From positions 1-32,446 of the forward strand of contig DATKQI010000131.1 of assembly GCA_035532755.1 (NCBI GenBank): 32,446 nucleotides of DNA, given 5' to 3'. The position numbers and the translations under genes were made by a program. The stretch is from DATKQI01 sp035532755 (GTDB lineage: Bacteria; Pseudomonadota; Alphaproteobacteria; Acetobacterales; Acetobacteraceae). The notes beneath the pieces were generated by a model. The model was not told the origin of the DNA. It did not search any database and was given only the letters and a program-made list of their open reading frames with translations. Each line of letters opens with the position of its first letter. Position 1 is the first letter of the stretch. This document shows positions 7,286-15,222 of the stretch, one piece after another.

Positions 7286-8302
7286 CTATCCGAACGGCAG
7301 CATCAGCACGCCGCGTGTGAGGTAGCGCCCGGCGCGAAGGTTTTCGAGCGCGTCGTTCACTTGGGAGATCGGGACGAGCTCGCCGATATCCGGATCGAGC
7401 CGGCCAGAATTGACCAGCCCCACCACTTCGCGGAATTCGGCGCGGGTGATGGCGCGGGAACCGATCACCTGCTTCTCCCGGATCACGATATCATAGGATG
7501 GGATGTCGAGCATGGGATCGACATAGCCCATGGCGACCACCTTGCCGCCGTTGCGGCAGGCGGCCACGGCTTCCGCCATCGTCTCCCGCCGCCCCACATT
7601 GTCGATCACCACATCGAACCCGCCCTGCGCGCGCCCGGCCTCCAGCAACCCCTCCCGGGAGGGGTTGAGTGTGAACGCCGCGCCGAAACCGCGTGCGCGG
7701 GCGAGCTTGCGGTCGTCCAGATCCGTGCAGGTGCAGCGCGCACCCAGCATGTGCGCGATCTTCACCCCCTGCATGCCGAGGCCGCCGACGCCCAGAATGG
7801 CGAGCTTCGTTCCCGGCCCCACGCCGGCCACGGTCTTCAGCGCGCGGTACATCGCGGCCACCGCATCGGGGATGATGGCGGCTTTCTCGAAGCTCACGCC
7901 ATCGGCGATGCGTTCCATGTTCGCGGCCGGCACGTTCACGAATTCCGCCATGCCGCCATCACGCTCGAACCCGATGCGTCGCAGCGCGATACAGCGGTTG
8001 GTCTCTCCGCGCAGGCAAAAATCGCAATGTCCGCAGGCCACGTCCACGCAGACCGTGACGCGGTCCCCCACCCGGCAGCCCGTGACGCCGGGGCCGAGCC
8101 GTGCGACCACGCCGGCGAACTCGTGCCCCGGGATCAGCGGCAGCACCACGGTGGGGATGCGCCCTTCGGCGATGTGGATATCGGTCTGGCACAAGCCGCA
8201 GGCCCGCACCTCCACCGTCACCTCCCCCGAGGCCGGCTCGGGCAGGGTGCGATCCCGGATCGCCAGCGGATGGTGGAAGGCTTCGAGGACGGCGGCCTTC
8301 AC
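7286..8302 (-). CDS. Zinc-dependent alcohol dehydrogenase (MDR family)
   Basis: This enzyme would oxidise an alcohol or polyol, or reduce the aldehyde or ketone, with NAD(P). The 338 residues contain the catalytic zinc ligands Cys38 (in CGLCQTDIH) and His60-Glu61 (PGHE). The structural zinc site has Cys90, Cys93, Cys96 and Cys104, and the Rossmann motif GVGGLG spans 171-176. The start is GTG at 8302, overlapping the aldo/keto reductase stop as GTGA, so it is translationally coupled. Its place after a sugar-type importer, an SDR and an aldo/keto reductase suggests it acts on an intermediate of the same pathway. All catalytic residues are present; the substrate is unknown. Confidence 0.93.
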   Translation of the reverse strand: MKAAVLEAFHHPLAIRDRTLPEPASGEVTVEVRACGLCQTDIHIAEGRIPTVVLPLIPGHEFAGVVARLGPGVTGCRVGDRVTVCVDVACGHCDFCLRGETNRCIALRRIGFERDGGMAEFVNVPAANMERIADGVSFEKAAIIPDAVAAMYRALKTVAGVGPGTKLAILGVGGLGMQGVKIAHMLGARCTCTDLDDRKLARARGFGAAFTLNPSREGLLEAGRAQGGFDVVIDNVGRRETMAEAVAACRNGGKVVAMGYVDPMLDIPSYDIVIREKQVIGSRAITRAEFREVVGLVNSGRLDPDIGELVPISQVNDALENLRAGRYLTRGVLMLPFG

Positions 8303-9264
8303 TCCTGAGCCTCCAGCACGCGGGCGGGCGGGAAGATCGCGTCGATCTCCCGCAGAGCGGCTTCCGGCAGGCGCAGGTCGTGGGCTGCAAGGTTGGCCCG
8401 CAACTGATCGAGCGTGACGGCGCCGGTGATGACGCTGCTCACCCCCGGCCGGCCGAGCAGCCAGGCGAGCGCGATGGCGCTGCGCGGGGCACCGATCTCA
8501 TCGGCGATGCGCCGCAGCCGCCGCACCCGGTCGATGAAATCGGAGCTGTACCATTGGTCGCGCGGGCCCGTCAGGCGGCTCAGCCGGCTGCCTTCGGGAA
8601 TGCCGTCGTCATATTTGCCGCTCAGCAGGCCCGAGGCGAGCGGCCCCCAGATGACGAGGCCGAGCCCGTGTTCCTTCGCGATATCGCCCAGCTCGCCTTC
8701 CACCCGTTCCCGGCTCAGCAGGTTGTACAGCGACTGCTCGACCTGCGGGCGATGGAACATGCGCCCGGCGATGGAGATGGCCTCGCCGATCTTCCCGATC
8801 GGCCATTCGCTGGTACCCCAGTACAGCACCTTGCCGGCGCGTACCAGGTCGTCCATCGCGCGCACCGTCTCCTCGATCGGGGTTTCGGGGTCGTCGCGGT
8901 GGCAGAAATAGATGTCCAGATAATCAGTGCCGATCCGGGCCAGCGATTTGTCCACCGCATCCATGATATGCTTGCGTGACAACCCCCGGTCGTTCACGTC
9001 CTCGCTCATCGGGCGGAACACCTTGCTCGACAGGACCAGCGTGTGGCGCGGAAACGGGCGCAGCGCGAGGCCCATGGCGCGTTCCGATTCTCCTCGCGCG
9101 TAACCGTCGGCCATGTCAAAGAAGTTCACCCCGGCATCGTACGCCGCGGCGACGATGGACCGCACTGCCGCCTGGTCCTTTACGCTTTCACCGAACGTGG
9201 TCCAGGAACCGAGGCTGAGCGCGCTGACCTTCAGGCCGGCGCGGCCGAGATTGCGATATTCCAT
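8299..9264 (-). CDS. Aldo/keto reductase
   Basis: An NADPH-type oxidoreductase of about 321 residues with a TIM-barrel fold. The start MEYRNLGRAGLKVSALSLGS and the following WTTFGE resemble the potassium-channel beta subunit/YghZ branch of the superfamily. The catalytic tetrad is visible: Asp50 and Tyr55 (FFDMADGY), Lys81 (LSSKVF) and His122 (YFCHRDD). The start at 9264 lies two bases downstream of the previous gene's stop, and the 3' end overlaps the alcohol dehydrogenase by four bases. The frame stays open far upstream because of base composition, but only the part from 9264 has family homology. In this operon it probably reduces or oxidises a sugar-derived carbonyl. Confidence 0.93.
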   Translation of the reverse strand: MEYRNLGRAGLKVSALSLGSWTTFGESVKDQAAVRSIVAAAYDAGVNFFDMADGYARGESERAMGLALRPFPRHTLVLSSKVFRPMSEDVNDRGLSRKHIMDAVDKSLARIGTDYLDIYFCHRDDPETPIEETVRAMDDLVRAGKVLYWGTSEWPIGKIGEAISIAGRMFHRPQVEQSLYNLLSRERVEGELGDIAKEHGLGLVIWGPLASGLLSGKYDDGIPEGSRLSRLTGPRDQWYSSDFIDRVRRLRRIADEIGAPRSAIALAWLLGRPGVSSVITGAVTLDQLRANLAAHDLRLPEAALREIDAIFPPARVLEAQE

Positions 9265-9266
9265 GC

Positions 9267-10223
9267 CTATGCCACCCCCGCTTTCCCGACCGCTTCTTCC
9301 GCCCCCATCAACGACAGGAAGAACCCTTCGCTTTCGAGCGTGGCGACGGGGCGCATGTCCATCAGCGCATCGATGCCGCCCGGCGGCGGTGGGGCCGCCC
9401 CCAGCCTGTGCAGCGCGGCGGCCGCGTTGCGAATGCCTTCCACGCTCGGGAACATCATCCCGCCCATCAGGCGGGCGAACATCGTCCAGCTCCGGGCGAG
9501 CACGCCGCGATCCGTCTCGCCAGAGTATTTGCGAAGCACTTCCATGCCGAATGCCGCATCCGTGCGGAACCGGTACACGCCGGCGCAGTATGCACGCACG
9601 TAGCGCAGGGCCGTGTCCGGCCGTGCCTGCATCATACGCCGCGTGGTGGCCGCGCAACTGTTCTGGAACGCGACATCGAGCTGCCCCAGATCCTCCACCA
9701 GGGACCAACCCCGGCGCAGCGCCTGGAAAGGCTCCGGCGCGTGCATGATGGCGACATCGACATGGGCGGGATCGAGCAGCAGATCGAGCCGGGGCGCATC
9801 GTTGCCCACGGCGATGATCTCCGCATCGCGCCCCAACTCCCAGCCCCATCGCTCGAACGTCATGGCGATGGCGCATTCGTCGGCGTCGTTCCGGGCCACC
9901 ACACCCCAGCGCCTGCCGCGCAGGGCTTCCCGTGTGAACAGGCCGGGGCGAGCAGACACTTGTTGCGCGCTGCGGCTGATGGCGGAGGCGATGATGACGG
10001 CATCGCCGCCATGACGATGATTCGCCGCGATCAGCTCCGTTGCCACCGCGTTGGTGAAGTCCGCCTCTCCGGCGATCAGTGCGTGCAGCGAGCGGCTGTG
10101 GCCGGCGTGCGGGATGAGTTCGGGCTCCAGCCCCTGCGCGTGGAAGCAGCCGCCCTCCACGGCGGCGAAGACGGGGGCCGTGCCGGCGCCGCGGTTGGCG
10201 AGCGCGATTCGGATCTTTTCCAC
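9267..10223 (-). CDS. Solute-binding-protein-like (NMT1/SsuA-type fold) protein with no signal peptide
   Basis: The 318-residue protein starts with GTG (MEKIRIALANRGAGTAP) and follows the layout of NMT1/SsuA-type binding proteins: an N-terminal strand, the AAVEGGCFHAQGLEPELIP segment typical of this fold, GEADFTNAV, and a later domain with VDVAIMHAPEP. It has no N-terminal hydrophobic or twin-arginine segment, so it should stay in the cytoplasm unless the start is misplaced. The Cys-rich motif of fungal THI5 enzymes is absent. It sits between the SDR and aldo/keto reductase genes, away from the transporter genes and with no permease of its own type nearby. It may be a cytoplasmic ligand binder or an enzyme built on this fold. 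The fold call is reasonable; the role is open. Confidence 0.75.
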   Translation of the reverse strand: MEKIRIALANRGAGTAPVFAAVEGGCFHAQGLEPELIPHAGHSRSLHALIAGEADFTNAVATELIAANHRHGGDAVIIASAISRSAQQVSARPGLFTREALRGRRWGVVARNDADECAIAMTFERWGWELGRDAEIIAVGNDAPRLDLLLDPAHVDVAIMHAPEPFQALRRGWSLVEDLGQLDVAFQNSCAATTRRMMQARPDTALRYVRAYCAGVYRFRTDAAFGMEVLRKYSGETDRGVLARSWTMFARLMGGMMFPSVEGIRNAAAALHRLGAAPPPPGGIDALMDMRPVATLESEGFFLSLMGAEEAVGKAGVA

Positions 10224-10232
10224 AGCGCACCT

Positions 10233-11000
10233 CTACGTAACGTTGAAGCCGGTATCGACGTTGACGGTGTGGCCGTTGATCCACCGTGACGCATCCGACG
10301 CCAGGAACAGGGTCGGCCCCACCAGCGCATCGGCCGGCAGCACCTGGCCGAGCGGCATGCGGGCCAGTATCTGCTGGACCCGTTCCGGCTGACCCAGCAC
10401 CTCCGCGTTGAACGGCGTTTCCGCGAAGCCTGGAGACAACGCGTTGGTGCGGATGCCATGCCGCCCCCATTCCACCGCCAGCCCGCGCGTGAGCGCGATC
10501 ACGCCAGCCTTGGCGGGGCTGTAGGCGGGATAGCCAGGAATGCCGTGCAGGCCGGCATTGGATGAGAAATTGATGATCCGCCCGTGGCCCTGCGCGATCA
10601 TCATGCGCCCGAAGGCCTGGCAGCTCAGCCAGCAGGTCTTGAGGTTGATGTCCATGACAAGCTGCCATTCGTCCAGCGGATAATCGGCGGACGGCTTGCG
10701 GATGATGCCACCCGCGAGGTTGACCAGGACATCGATCGTGCCGAAGCGGGTGCGGGTCTGCTCGGCGAACGCCTCGACCGCGCCCTGGTCGCACAGGTCC
10801 ACAGGCACGGCCAGCACCTCTCCGCCGCCGGCAGGCAGCGCGGCCTGCAACTCCGCGAGCGCTTTCCCGCTGCGCGCGCAGGCGGCGATGTTGGCCCCCG
10901 CGGCGGCGAAGGCGTGGGCAATCGGCTGCCCCAGGCCGCCGGTTGCGCCCGCCAGCACGACGGTCTTGCCGGTGAAGTCGAACGGGTTGGTCAGGCCCAT
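10233..11000 (-). CDS. Short-chain dehydrogenase/reductase (SDR)
   Basis: A classical SDR of 255 residues that would oxidise or reduce a hydroxyl/keto group with NAD(P). The cofactor motif GATGGLG spans 18-24, Asn119 lies in MDINLK, and the catalytic Ser147, Tyr160 and Lys164 (YSPAK) are all present with the normal spacing. The end reads WINGHTVNVDTGF, common to the 3-oxoacyl-ACP-reductase-like and sugar dehydrogenase branches. The ATG at 11000 overlaps the end of the DapA-family gene by ten bases. Given its neighbours, a sugar or sugar-acid dehydrogenase is more likely than a fatty-acid enzyme. Confidence 0.93.
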   Translation of the reverse strand: MGLTNPFDFTGKTVVLAGATGGLGQPIAHAFAAAGANIAACARSGKALAELQAALPAGGGEVLAVPVDLCDQGAVEAFAEQTRTRFGTIDVLVNLAGGIIRKPSADYPLDEWQLVMDINLKTCWLSCQAFGRMMIAQGHGRIINFSSNAGLHGIPGYPAYSPAKAGVIALTRGLAVEWGRHGIRTNALSPGFAETPFNAEVLGQPERVQQILARMPLGQVLPADALVGPTLFLASDASRWINGHTVNVDTGFNVT

Positions 11001-11944
11001 GCGCGCCGGCCCTCCTGCGGCTGGGCCGTGAGCCCGGCCGCACGCATGCCGGCGGCGATGCGTTCCCGCTCCTCCCGGCCGAGCGGCTGGAGTGGCGGAC
11101 GCACAACTGCTGGCGGCATCCGCCCGAGGTATTCGAGCGCCACCTTCATGCGATTGTGCATGTTCACCGCGGGGTCGCAGTAGAACACCTGCGTGAGCGG
11201 CCAGATGCGGTCGTTGATCTGCCGCGCGGCCGACAGATCTCCACGCCGCACGGCATCGAACAGGTCGGCGTGCAGATCGGCGACGACGGAGCCGCTGCCG
11301 GACAGAATGCCGTCCGCGCCGAGCGCGGTGGTGGCGAACAGCATCGTGTTGTTCGTGGTCAGAACCGAAACATCGGGCCGTGCGGCGCGAATTGCGCGCA
11401 GGTTGTGCTCGAAGCTCGGCAGATGGTCGCTGCCTTCCTTCACACCGACGACGTTGGGGATTTCCACGAGGCGCAGCAGCAGATCGGCCGGGTAGCCCAG
11501 CGTGGCAAGGGGAAACTGGAAAATCACGATGCCGACATCCACGGCCTGCGCCACCGCCCGGATGAAGGCCAGCACCATCTCCGGCGTGCGGTTTCCGCCA
11601 CCACCAAACACGGGCGGGGGAAACACCAGCAGCGCATCCGCGCCCGCCGCCGCAGCGTCGCGCGCGAGATCGACCGCCTCCGCCGTGGAGTCGGTATAGA
11701 TGCCGGCAATGATGGGCGCCCGACCGGCTGCCGCCTGCACGGCGAGCGCGACGACGCGCTGCCGCTCCGCCCGGGTGAGTGAGGCAACCTCTCCCGCATG
11801 CCCGTTGCAGACCACGCCGCCCCCGCGGGAAGCTTCGGCCAACCAGTTCACATGGGCTATGAAAGCATCCTCGTCGATCGACAGATCTGGCCGAAACGGA
11901 CAGAGGCTCGCGGGAAGGGATCCGCGCAACGCTAGCGGCTTCAT
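10991..11944 (-). CDS. DapA-family lyase/aldolase with Phe at the catalytic Tyr position
   Basis: Members form a Schiff base with a 2-oxo acid and catalyse aldol cleavage, condensation or dehydration, as in dihydrodipicolinate synthase, KDG aldolase and N-acetylneuraminate lyase. The 317-residue protein keeps the Schiff-base Lys169 (VVGVKEGS) and the GxxGE motif as GHAGE (48-52). The usual YNxP motif, whose Tyr handles protons, reads FQFP at 142-145, so that Tyr is Phe. A specialised subfamily, or a different proton relay, is therefore likely. The start at 11944 has a GGAGA ribosome-binding site at proper spacing and lies 28 bases after the permease gene. In a sugar-importer operon, cleavage of a keto-deoxy sugar acid is the natural guess. 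Confidence 0.9.
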   Translation of the reverse strand: MKPLALRGSLPASLCPFRPDLSIDEDAFIAHVNWLAEASRGGGVVCNGHAGEVASLTRAERQRVVALAVQAAAGRAPIIAGIYTDSTAEAVDLARDAAAAGADALLVFPPPVFGGGGNRTPEMVLAFIRAVAQAVDVGIVIFQFPLATLGYPADLLLRLVEIPNVVGVKEGSDHLPSFEHNLRAIRAARPDVSVLTTNNTMLFATTALGADGILSGSGSVVADLHADLFDAVRRGDLSAARQINDRIWPLTQVFYCDPAVNMHNRMKVALEYLGRMPPAVVRPPLQPLGREERERIAAGMRAAGLTAQPQEGRRAWA

Positions 11945-11972
11945 CTCGTGTTCTCCATGAGGATGCTGGCTG

Positions 11973-12809
11973 TTATCCCTTGATGCCGCCGAGGCCGAAA
12001 CCTCGCGTCAGCGCGCGCTGAAGCACGGCAAACAGAAGGAACACCGGAATGGTCGCCAGAACGGCGATGGCCATCTGCTGAGTGGGTGGATTGCCGAAAT
12101 CCTCCCCGAACTGGGCAAGGCCGAGCGGGTAGGTGCGCAGATGATCGACCGACACGATCGTGAGAGGCCACAGGAACTGGTCCCAGCTATCGCGGAAGGC
12201 AAACATCGCCAGCACCGCGAGTGCCGGAATGCATTGCGGCAACATGATCCGCAATAGAATGCGCAACTCCCCAGCACCGTCGATCCGCGCGGCTTCCATG
12301 TAGTCGGACGGGATCGCCAGCATCGATTGCCGCATCAGGAACACGCCGAACGCATCCACCAGCAGCGGCCCAACCATGCCCTGGTACGTGTTGATCCAAC
12401 CGAGCGCATGAACCACGAGGAAGGTGGGTACCAGTGTGACTTCCAGGGGCAGCATCAACGTTGTGAGGATCAGCAGCAGAACCAGGCGGTGGCCCGGAAA
12501 GCGGAACTTCGCGAGCCCGTAACCGGCAAGGACGCCGAACACGAGGTTGCCGACGGTGACGGCGAGGGACACGATGCCGCTGTTGAGGAAGTAGCGCCCG
12601 AAATTCGCCGCCGCCAGCGCCTTCGGGTAGTTGTCCGGATGCAGCACGGTGGGAAGCCAGCCCATGCCGGACTGGAACAGCTTCGCGTTGGACTGGAACG
12701 ACGTTCCCGCCATCCACAGGATCGGCAGCAGGAAGAAGAACGTGACGACACCGAGTGGCACCGTGCCCAGCAGGATGCGGCGCAGCCTTGTCCTCCTCCC
12801 TCGTGTCAT
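11973..12809 (-). CDS. Carbohydrate ABC transporter permease, MalG/UgpE-like (CUT1)
   Basis: Inner-membrane permease subunit of a CUT1-type sugar importer, 278 residues with about six membrane helices. The EAA loop that contacts the ATPase is clear: EAARIDGAGELRILLRIMLP in the second half of the protein. The ending GFGLGGIKG is characteristic of the MalG side. The ATG at 12809 overlaps the stop of the partner permease by four bases. It works with the other permease and the binding protein encoded upstream. No ATPase gene is present in this operon, so the importer must borrow one from elsewhere in the genome, as MsmK/UgpC-type ATPases can be shared. Confidence 0.93.
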   Translation of the reverse strand: MTRGRRTRLRRILLGTVPLGVVTFFFLLPILWMAGTSFQSNAKLFQSGMGWLPTVLHPDNYPKALAAANFGRYFLNSGIVSLAVTVGNLVFGVLAGYGLAKFRFPGHRLVLLLILTTLMLPLEVTLVPTFLVVHALGWINTYQGMVGPLLVDAFGVFLMRQSMLAIPSDYMEAARIDGAGELRILLRIMLPQCIPALAVLAMFAFRDSWDQFLWPLTIVSVDHLRTYPLGLAQFGEDFGNPPTQQMAIAVLATIPVFLLFAVLQRALTRGFGLGGIKG

Positions 12810-13780
12810 CGGCTGACGCTCTGTTCCGCGCGCAGGAACAACCGCATCTGCGCGAGCGTGAAGACGAGCATGATGCCGAACAGCACAACCGAGATGGCCG
12901 CGGCGCGCCCCATCTTGAGGTAGGAGAATCCGGTTTCATAGATCAGCATGGACAGGACACGTGTCGCGTTGCCGGGGCCACCCCCGGTCATCACATATGG
13001 CATCAGGAAAATGCGGGCGCAGAGCAGCGCGGAGACCACGATCACGAAGAACGTCATCGGCGCGAGCAGCGGCAGGGTGACATGGCGGAACCGACTGACT
13101 GCACCGGCACCATCCAACTCGGCTGCTTCATAATAGTCCGCGGGGATGGCAAGCAGGGAGGCTAGGAACACAACCATGAAATACGGCGCGAACCGCCAGA
13201 CGGTGACGATGATGATCGCCGGCATGGCCATGGTGGTGGAGGTCAACCAATCGATACGGCCGATGCCGACCAGGTGCAACAGTTCGTTCACGAGCCCGTA
13301 CGGCAGAAACAGGAACCGCCATACCAGGCACACGGCGATGATCGGCATGAGGTTGGTAAGGTACATCAGCATCATGCACTGCCGCGCCCCAGGAACGGCG
13401 GAATTGACGGCGAGCGCGAGCCCAAGCGCGACGAGCGTGATGAGCGTGGTGGAGCCGGCGATATAGACCAGCGTGTTGGAGAGCGCGTGCCAGAAGATCG
13501 GGTCCGCCATCAGGCTGCGATAGTTTCCGAGCCCGATGAAGTGTGGTGCGGACATCATGTCGTACGCGTTGAGACTGAGCCACATCGCCCAAAGCATCGG
13601 ACCGTATTTGAACACCGCGAAGAACAGAAGCGTGGGTGTGACGAACATCGCGCCCCAAAGCTGGATGCGCCGGCGGAAATGGGCCCGCCGTCGCACCGGC
13701 ATGGCTGGGCGCACGATCATCGCCGCGCGCCCGGCCGGGATGCTGGTTCTGTCAGCCACGCTTGGATTGGGCGGTTGCAC
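12806..13780 (-). CDS. Carbohydrate ABC transporter permease, MalF/UgpA-like (CUT1)
   Basis: Partner inner-membrane permease of the CUT1 importer, 324 residues. A basic N-terminal stretch (about residues 28-40) precedes the first helix (WGAMFVTPTLLFFAVF). The family segment FIGLGNYRSLMADPIFWHAL and the EAA loop YYEAAELDGAGAVSRFRHV are both present. The called start is GTG at 13780, overlapping the binding-protein gene by 29 bases. An in-frame ATG at 13720 is an alternative that would remove 20 residues of unconserved sequence; the sequence does not settle this. The 3' end overlaps the second permease as ATGA. Confidence 0.92.
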   Translation of the reverse strand: MQPPNPSVADRTSIPAGRAAMIVRPAMPVRRRAHFRRRIQLWGAMFVTPTLLFFAVFKYGPMLWAMWLSLNAYDMMSAPHFIGLGNYRSLMADPIFWHALSNTLVYIAGSTTLITLVALGLALAVNSAVPGARQCMMLMYLTNLMPIIAVCLVWRFLFLPYGLVNELLHLVGIGRIDWLTSTTMAMPAIIIVTVWRFAPYFMVVFLASLLAIPADYYEAAELDGAGAVSRFRHVTLPLLAPMTFFVIVVSALLCARIFLMPYVMTGGGPGNATRVLSMLIYETGFSYLKMGRAAAISVVLFGIMLVFTLAQMRLFLRAEQSVSR

Positions 13781-15113
13781 GATCTATTTCCGCCGCCGCG
13801 ACATCGAGGCTTTTCTGGATGTCTGCGTTGTTCAGCATGATCTTCTGGACCGTGCGATGCATGGTGTCTGCCAATTCGTTGAAGATCACCGTGCGGGGCA
13901 GGAATACGCCGGTATCGCGCGCGCGGATGAATTCGTGCAGGAACGGGTAGTTCTTCACTGCCGGGTCGTCCAGCCAGCCGCCCTTCAGGGCGAGCGGGAA
14001 GGGTGCGGTGGCCTTCCAGCAATCCACCGGATCGCTCATGATGAAGCGATACAGGTCGTGCAGAACCTCCTGCTTGTGCTTCGGCGCATGCATGTTGATG
14101 ACGAGGTTGAAGCCATACGTCGTCGAGAATCCCTTGCCTGGCACCACGCCCGGCCATTGCACCGGGCGAAAGTAGCGTTGCGCCGCCATCGTCGGGTTCT
14201 GGGATTCGATCGTTGCCATCGGCAGTGGATGGCTGAAGAACATCGAACAGCGCTCCTTCAGCCAATCCATCTGCGGGATGGGGTTGGTCGCAATGCTGTC
14301 CGCCGGGTCTTCCGCGCCGTATTTCCTGGCGATGGAGGCACGGATGGTCATCGCCTTGAAGCCGGCCGCATTGTTGACCGTGGATTTCCCCGTCGCGTCG
14401 AACCAGGTGCCGCCGCATTGCAGCAGGATCGGGTTGAACTGAATCATCGTCCATTGCGCGGCATGCATCGCGAACTTGAAGCCCTGCCGGACGAACCTGT
14501 TGCCCTTCTTGATGGTGAGGCGCTTCGCGACCTCACCCAACTGATCCCAGCTTTGCGGCGCGTCCTTCACCGGGTCCAGCCCGACTTCGTGAAATTGCTT
14601 CGTGTTCAGGTAATTCACGTAGCCATAGAACCAGAGCGGGTAGCCATAGGCTTTACCGTCCTGCACCGCACCCGCCACGAAGGCAGGAGTGAGGCTGGAG
14701 CGAAATGCATCGAGAGAGGCATAGCCCAGACGCTGCAGATCGAGCGGCGCAAGCAGGTTCTTCGACAGCCAGGTGGGCATGAACCAGTCCTGGCTGACGA
14801 ACCCATCGGGCGCCGTGCCGGTTGCGAAGCCGACGCTGAGCTTCTTGCCCAGATCGGCAAAGGCAAACCACTGGAAGCTGACCCGCACGTTCGGGTGCTG
14901 CGCCATGTAGAGTTGTACGCGCTTTTGCAGCCAGGGGCGCTGTTGCGGGTTGTCGAACGTCCAGAAGCTGATGTCGATCGGTGCGGCCGCCTGCGCCAGC
15001 GGTGTGGCTGCAAGCGCGGCCCCGGCAGATGCACCCGCAGCCATCCGCAATGCGGCACGCCGGCCAAACTGGCGGGACGGCACGCGGTGGCCCGAAGGCA
15101 ATGGCGTTTTCAT
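13752..15113 (-). CDS. Extracellular sugar-binding protein (family 1) with Tat-type signal
   Basis: Periplasmic binding protein that captures the substrate and delivers it to the two CUT1 permeases encoded downstream. The 453-residue product starts at an ATG preceded by a strong GGGGAGGAG ribosome-binding site; the frame is open further upstream but without support. The N-terminus has a twin arginine at 18-19 (GRRAALRMAAGAS), a hydrophobic stretch and a likely AQA cleavage site near 43, suggesting folded export through Tat. The mature part begins IDISFWTFDN, as in family 1 binding proteins. A candidate operator lies about 75 bases upstream of the start. The substrate cannot be read from the sequence. 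Confidence 0.92.
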   Translation of the reverse strand: MKTPLPSGHRVPSRQFGRRAALRMAAGASAGAALAATPLAQAAAPIDISFWTFDNPQQRPWLQKRVQLYMAQHPNVRVSFQWFAFADLGKKLSVGFATGTAPDGFVSQDWFMPTWLSKNLLAPLDLQRLGYASLDAFRSSLTPAFVAGAVQDGKAYGYPLWFYGYVNYLNTKQFHEVGLDPVKDAPQSWDQLGEVAKRLTIKKGNRFVRQGFKFAMHAAQWTMIQFNPILLQCGGTWFDATGKSTVNNAAGFKAMTIRASIARKYGAEDPADSIATNPIPQMDWLKERCSMFFSHPLPMATIESQNPTMAAQRYFRPVQWPGVVPGKGFSTTYGFNLVINMHAPKHKQEVLHDLYRFIMSDPVDCWKATAPFPLALKGGWLDDPAVKNYPFLHEFIRARDTGVFLPRTVIFNELADTMHRTVQKIMLNNADIQKSLDVAAAEIDRATAQSKRG

Positions 15114-15187
15114 GATCTCCTCCCCGGGTTCGTGTTCTTCTCGTTGCCCGTTCAAGGAACGTATCAGCCCGTTTTGCCGTTCGCAAT

Positions 15188-15206
15188 ACCGATAATCGAT
15201 AATTTG
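15188..15206. promoter_or_regulatory. Candidate operator copy A, upstream of the binding-protein gene
   Basis: The plus strand reads ACCGATAATCGATAATTTG. Sixteen of its 19 positions match the sequence at 15970-15988, upstream of the GntR gene, in the same orientation. It is AT-rich in a GC-rich setting and lies about 75 bases before the binding-protein start codon, in the 109-base gap after the regulator gene. Binding by the adjacent FCD-type GntR protein is the obvious inference. Confidence 0.6.
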
Positions 15207-15222
15207 ACCCGGCATCGCCTCT

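Noticed and set aside
9267..10223. THI5-like HMP-P synthase (thiamine pyrimidine synthesis)
   Set aside because: The fold is related, but the Cys-rich motif and histidines of THI5 enzymes are not present and no thiamine genes are nearby.
8299..11106. A single open frame of about 935 codons on the minus strand covering several genes
   Set aside because: Only the part from 9264 downward encodes a recognisable protein (the aldo/keto reductase). The upstream part is an out-of-frame reading of the SDR and binding-protein-like genes, kept open by high GC.
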